6,358 bases of DNA from Verrucomicrobiota bacterium (GTDB taxonomy: Bacteria; Verrucomicrobiota; Verrucomicrobiia; Verrucomicrobiales; DEV007). A program made the position numbers and the translations under genes. The notes beneath the pieces were generated by a model. That model was not told where the DNA came from, ran no database searches, and saw only the letters and a list, made by a program, of their open reading frames with translations. The stretch lies in contig JAHDCN010000166.1 in NCBI GenBank assembly GCA_020629815.1, forward strand, positions 1 to 6,358, read 5' to 3'. This document shows positions 4,976-6,358 of the stretch, one piece after another (the stretch's first letter is position 1; every line of letters starts with the position of its first letter).

Positions 4976-6358
4976 CGCCATCTAACTCAATCTCCGGGAG
5001 TTCCGGTGGATCGGGCTGGGAGTCGAGGAATTTCTCCACCCAGGCAATGTTGTATTCGCCGGTTCGGAACGCTGCATGCTTCAGGATCGAGGCCTGAAAG
5101 GGTATCGTAGTTTTGATTCCCTGAATGACGAACTCATTCAGCGCACGAATCATCCGGTTGATTGCAATCTCCCGGTTGGCACCGGTAACAATCAGCTTGG
5201 CGATCATCGAGTCGTAGTTGGGCGGCACCTCGTAGCCACTGAAGGCGTGAGTGTCAACCCGGACACCGCGTCCCCCGGAGGGATAGAAAAGACTGATCTT
5301 TCCGGGGCTGGGAGCAAAATTGTTGTAGGGATCCTCTGCGTTGATCCGGCACTCGATGGAATGGCCACGTGGCTCACTTTCGGTGACGTGCTCGGACAGC
5401 GGTTCTCCCGCTGCGACCCGGATTTGTTCTTTAATCAAGTCACAGCCTCGGACCTCTTCGGTAATGGGATGTTCCACCTGAATCCGGGTGTTCATCTCCA
5501 TGAAGTAAAAATTTCCGGAGTCATCGACCAGATATTCGATGGTGCCGGCATTTTCGTAGCCAATCTGCTTCACCAGGCTCACAGAGGCCTCTGCCATTTC
5601 GCGACGCAGTTCCTCGGAAATCAGCGGAGATGGGGTCTCCTCAATGATCTTCTGGTTGCGGCGCTGCATGGAACAATCCCGTTCGCCCAATTCCACGGCG
5701 TTGCCATGGCTATCCGCGAAGACCTGAAATTCGACGTGGTGCGGGTTTTCGATCAAGCGCTCGATGTAAACATCGGAAGATCCGAAACAGGCTTGTGCCT
5801 CTTTTCGCGCAGCGTGAAACGCATTTACAAAACTGGCCTGATTGAGCGCTGGGCGCATTCCGCGACCACCACCACCGGCGCTGGCCTTAATCATGACCGG
5901 GTAACCAATTTCCTCGGCTACCTTGATCGCTTCCTCTTCGGTTTCCACGATACCTTCTGAACCCGGAGTTACAGGCACGCCACAACGGACTGCAGTCGCG
6001 CGGGCCTGGTTTTTGTCGCCCATGGTCGAAATCACTTCAGCCGATGGGCCAATGAACTTCACCTTACAGGTTTCACAAAGCTTAGCGAAATGCGGGTTTT
6101 CCGATAGAAAACCGTAGCCGGGGTGGATCGCATCCACATTGGCGACTTCAGCTGCAGAAAGAATGCTCTCCATCCTCAGATAGGAGTCCGCACTGGCAGG
6201 AGGTCCGATACAGATGGCGTCGTCCGCGAGCTGCACATGCATGGAATCTGCATCAGCCGTGGAGTAGACCGCAGTAGTGCGAATCCCCAGTTCCTTTGCG
6301 GCACGAATCACCCGCAGGGCGATTTCCCCGCGGTTAGCGACAAGAATGTTTTTGAACA
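4959..6358 (-). CDS. accC: acetyl-CoA carboxylase biotin carboxylase subunit (5' end cut by one base)
   Basis: AccC carboxylates biotin on the carrier protein AccB using ATP and bicarbonate, the first half-reaction of malonyl-CoA synthesis for fatty acids. The frame reads from the window edge as TG-TTC-AAA-AAC, that is (M)FKNILVANRGEIALR, the conserved AccC N terminus. Only the first base of the start codon is missing, and the complete protein would be 466 residues. In that numbering Lys116, the glycine-rich ATP-grasp loop KASAGGGGRGM (158-168), Glu288/Asn290/Arg292 and the QVEH segment (294-297), and Arg338 (ECRINAEDP) match the known E. coli active-site residues. An internal GTG at 6311 is not the start because it would remove the first strand. 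The last ~21 residues are a proline- and acid-rich tail beyond the usual ~450-residue end. accB often lies directly upstream and would be just outside this window. Confidence 0.96.
   Translation of the reverse strand, partial: FKNILVANRGEIALRVIRAAKELGIRTTAVYSTADADSMHVQLADDAICIGPPASADSYLRMESILSAAEVANVDAIHPGYGFLSENPHFAKLCETCKVKFIGPSAEVISTMGDKNQARATAVRCGVPVTPGSEGIVETEEEAIKVAEEIGYPVMIKASAGGGGRGMRPALNQASFVNAFHAARKEAQACFGSSDVYIERLIENPHHVEFQVFADSHGNAVELGERDCSMQRRNQKIIEETPSPLISEELRREMAEASVSLVKQIGYENAGTIEYLVDDSGNFYFMEMNTRIQVEHPITEEVRGCDLIKEQIRVAAGEPLSEHVTESEPRGHSIECRINAEDPYNNFAPSPGKISLFYPSGGRGVRVDTHAFSGYEVPPNYDSMIAKLIVTGANREIAINRMIRALNEFVIQGIKTTIPFQASILKHAAFRTGEYNIAWVEKFLDSQPDPPELPEIELDGDLLDE

Noticed and set aside
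4393..5097. Plus-strand 234-codon open frame across the oxidoreductase 5' part and the accC 3' end
   Set aside because: It overlaps two well-supported genes on the other strand and has no recognisable motifs.
5076..5960. Plus-strand 294-codon open frame inside accC
   Set aside because: It is a complementary-strand shadow of a strongly conserved gene; the translation looks like no known protein.
1..6358. Search for tRNA, rRNA, CRISPR repeats, insertion sequences, toxin-antitoxin or defence genes
   Set aside because: Nothing of these kinds is visible; the window is almost entirely covered by six housekeeping or metabolic genes.

Overview
The window looks like an ordinary, densely packed chromosomal segment from a Gram-negative bacterium with mid-range GC (judged by eye, not counted). 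It holds six protein-coding genes and no RNA genes, transposases, CRISPR arrays or integration signatures. The MlaE/MlaF-type lipid transporter pair implies an outer membrane. A permease-then-ATPase order, a FemAB/CelD-like acyltransferase, a sorbitol/threonine-dehydrogenase-like enzyme and a Gfo/Idh/MocA oxidoreductase are all compatible with a Verrucomicrobia/Planctomycetes-type (PVC) genome. That taxonomic guess is weak inference, and no single sequence feature proves it.

Layout, left to right. A minus-strand GNAT-fold acyltransferase of the CelD/BioF2 type (22-987) is followed by a divergently transcribed zinc-dependent medium-chain dehydrogenase (1003-2034, plus strand). Their start codons are separated by only 15 bp. 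The dehydrogenase converges on an ABC ATPase of the MlaF type (2042-2818, minus) with a 7-bp gap, and a perfect 9-bp inverted repeat sits at this junction. On the minus strand, upstream of mlaF in transcription order, are an MlaE-type permease (2819-3631), a Gfo/Idh/MocA oxidoreductase (3640-4890) and the biotin carboxylase gene accC (4959-6358). The accC start codon is cut by the window edge by a single base.

The minus-strand block accC - oxidoreductase - mlaE - mlaF is tightly spaced (68, 8 and 0 bp). It could be one transcript, or two if the hairpin plus T-run at the end of accC terminates. AccC activates biotin for acetyl-CoA carboxylase, the committed step of fatty-acid synthesis. MlaE and MlaF form the inner-membrane core of a phospholipid/lipid transporter. 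The common theme would be membrane lipids, with the oxidoreductase as the odd member. The MCE-domain substrate-binding partner (MlaD) that MlaEF normally needs is not encoded in this window.

I found no convincing new multi-gene system. The points most worth a second look are the missing MlaD, the unusual grouping of accC with an oxidoreductase and mlaEF, the 15-bp divergent start region, the junction hairpin, and an acidic tail on AccC.
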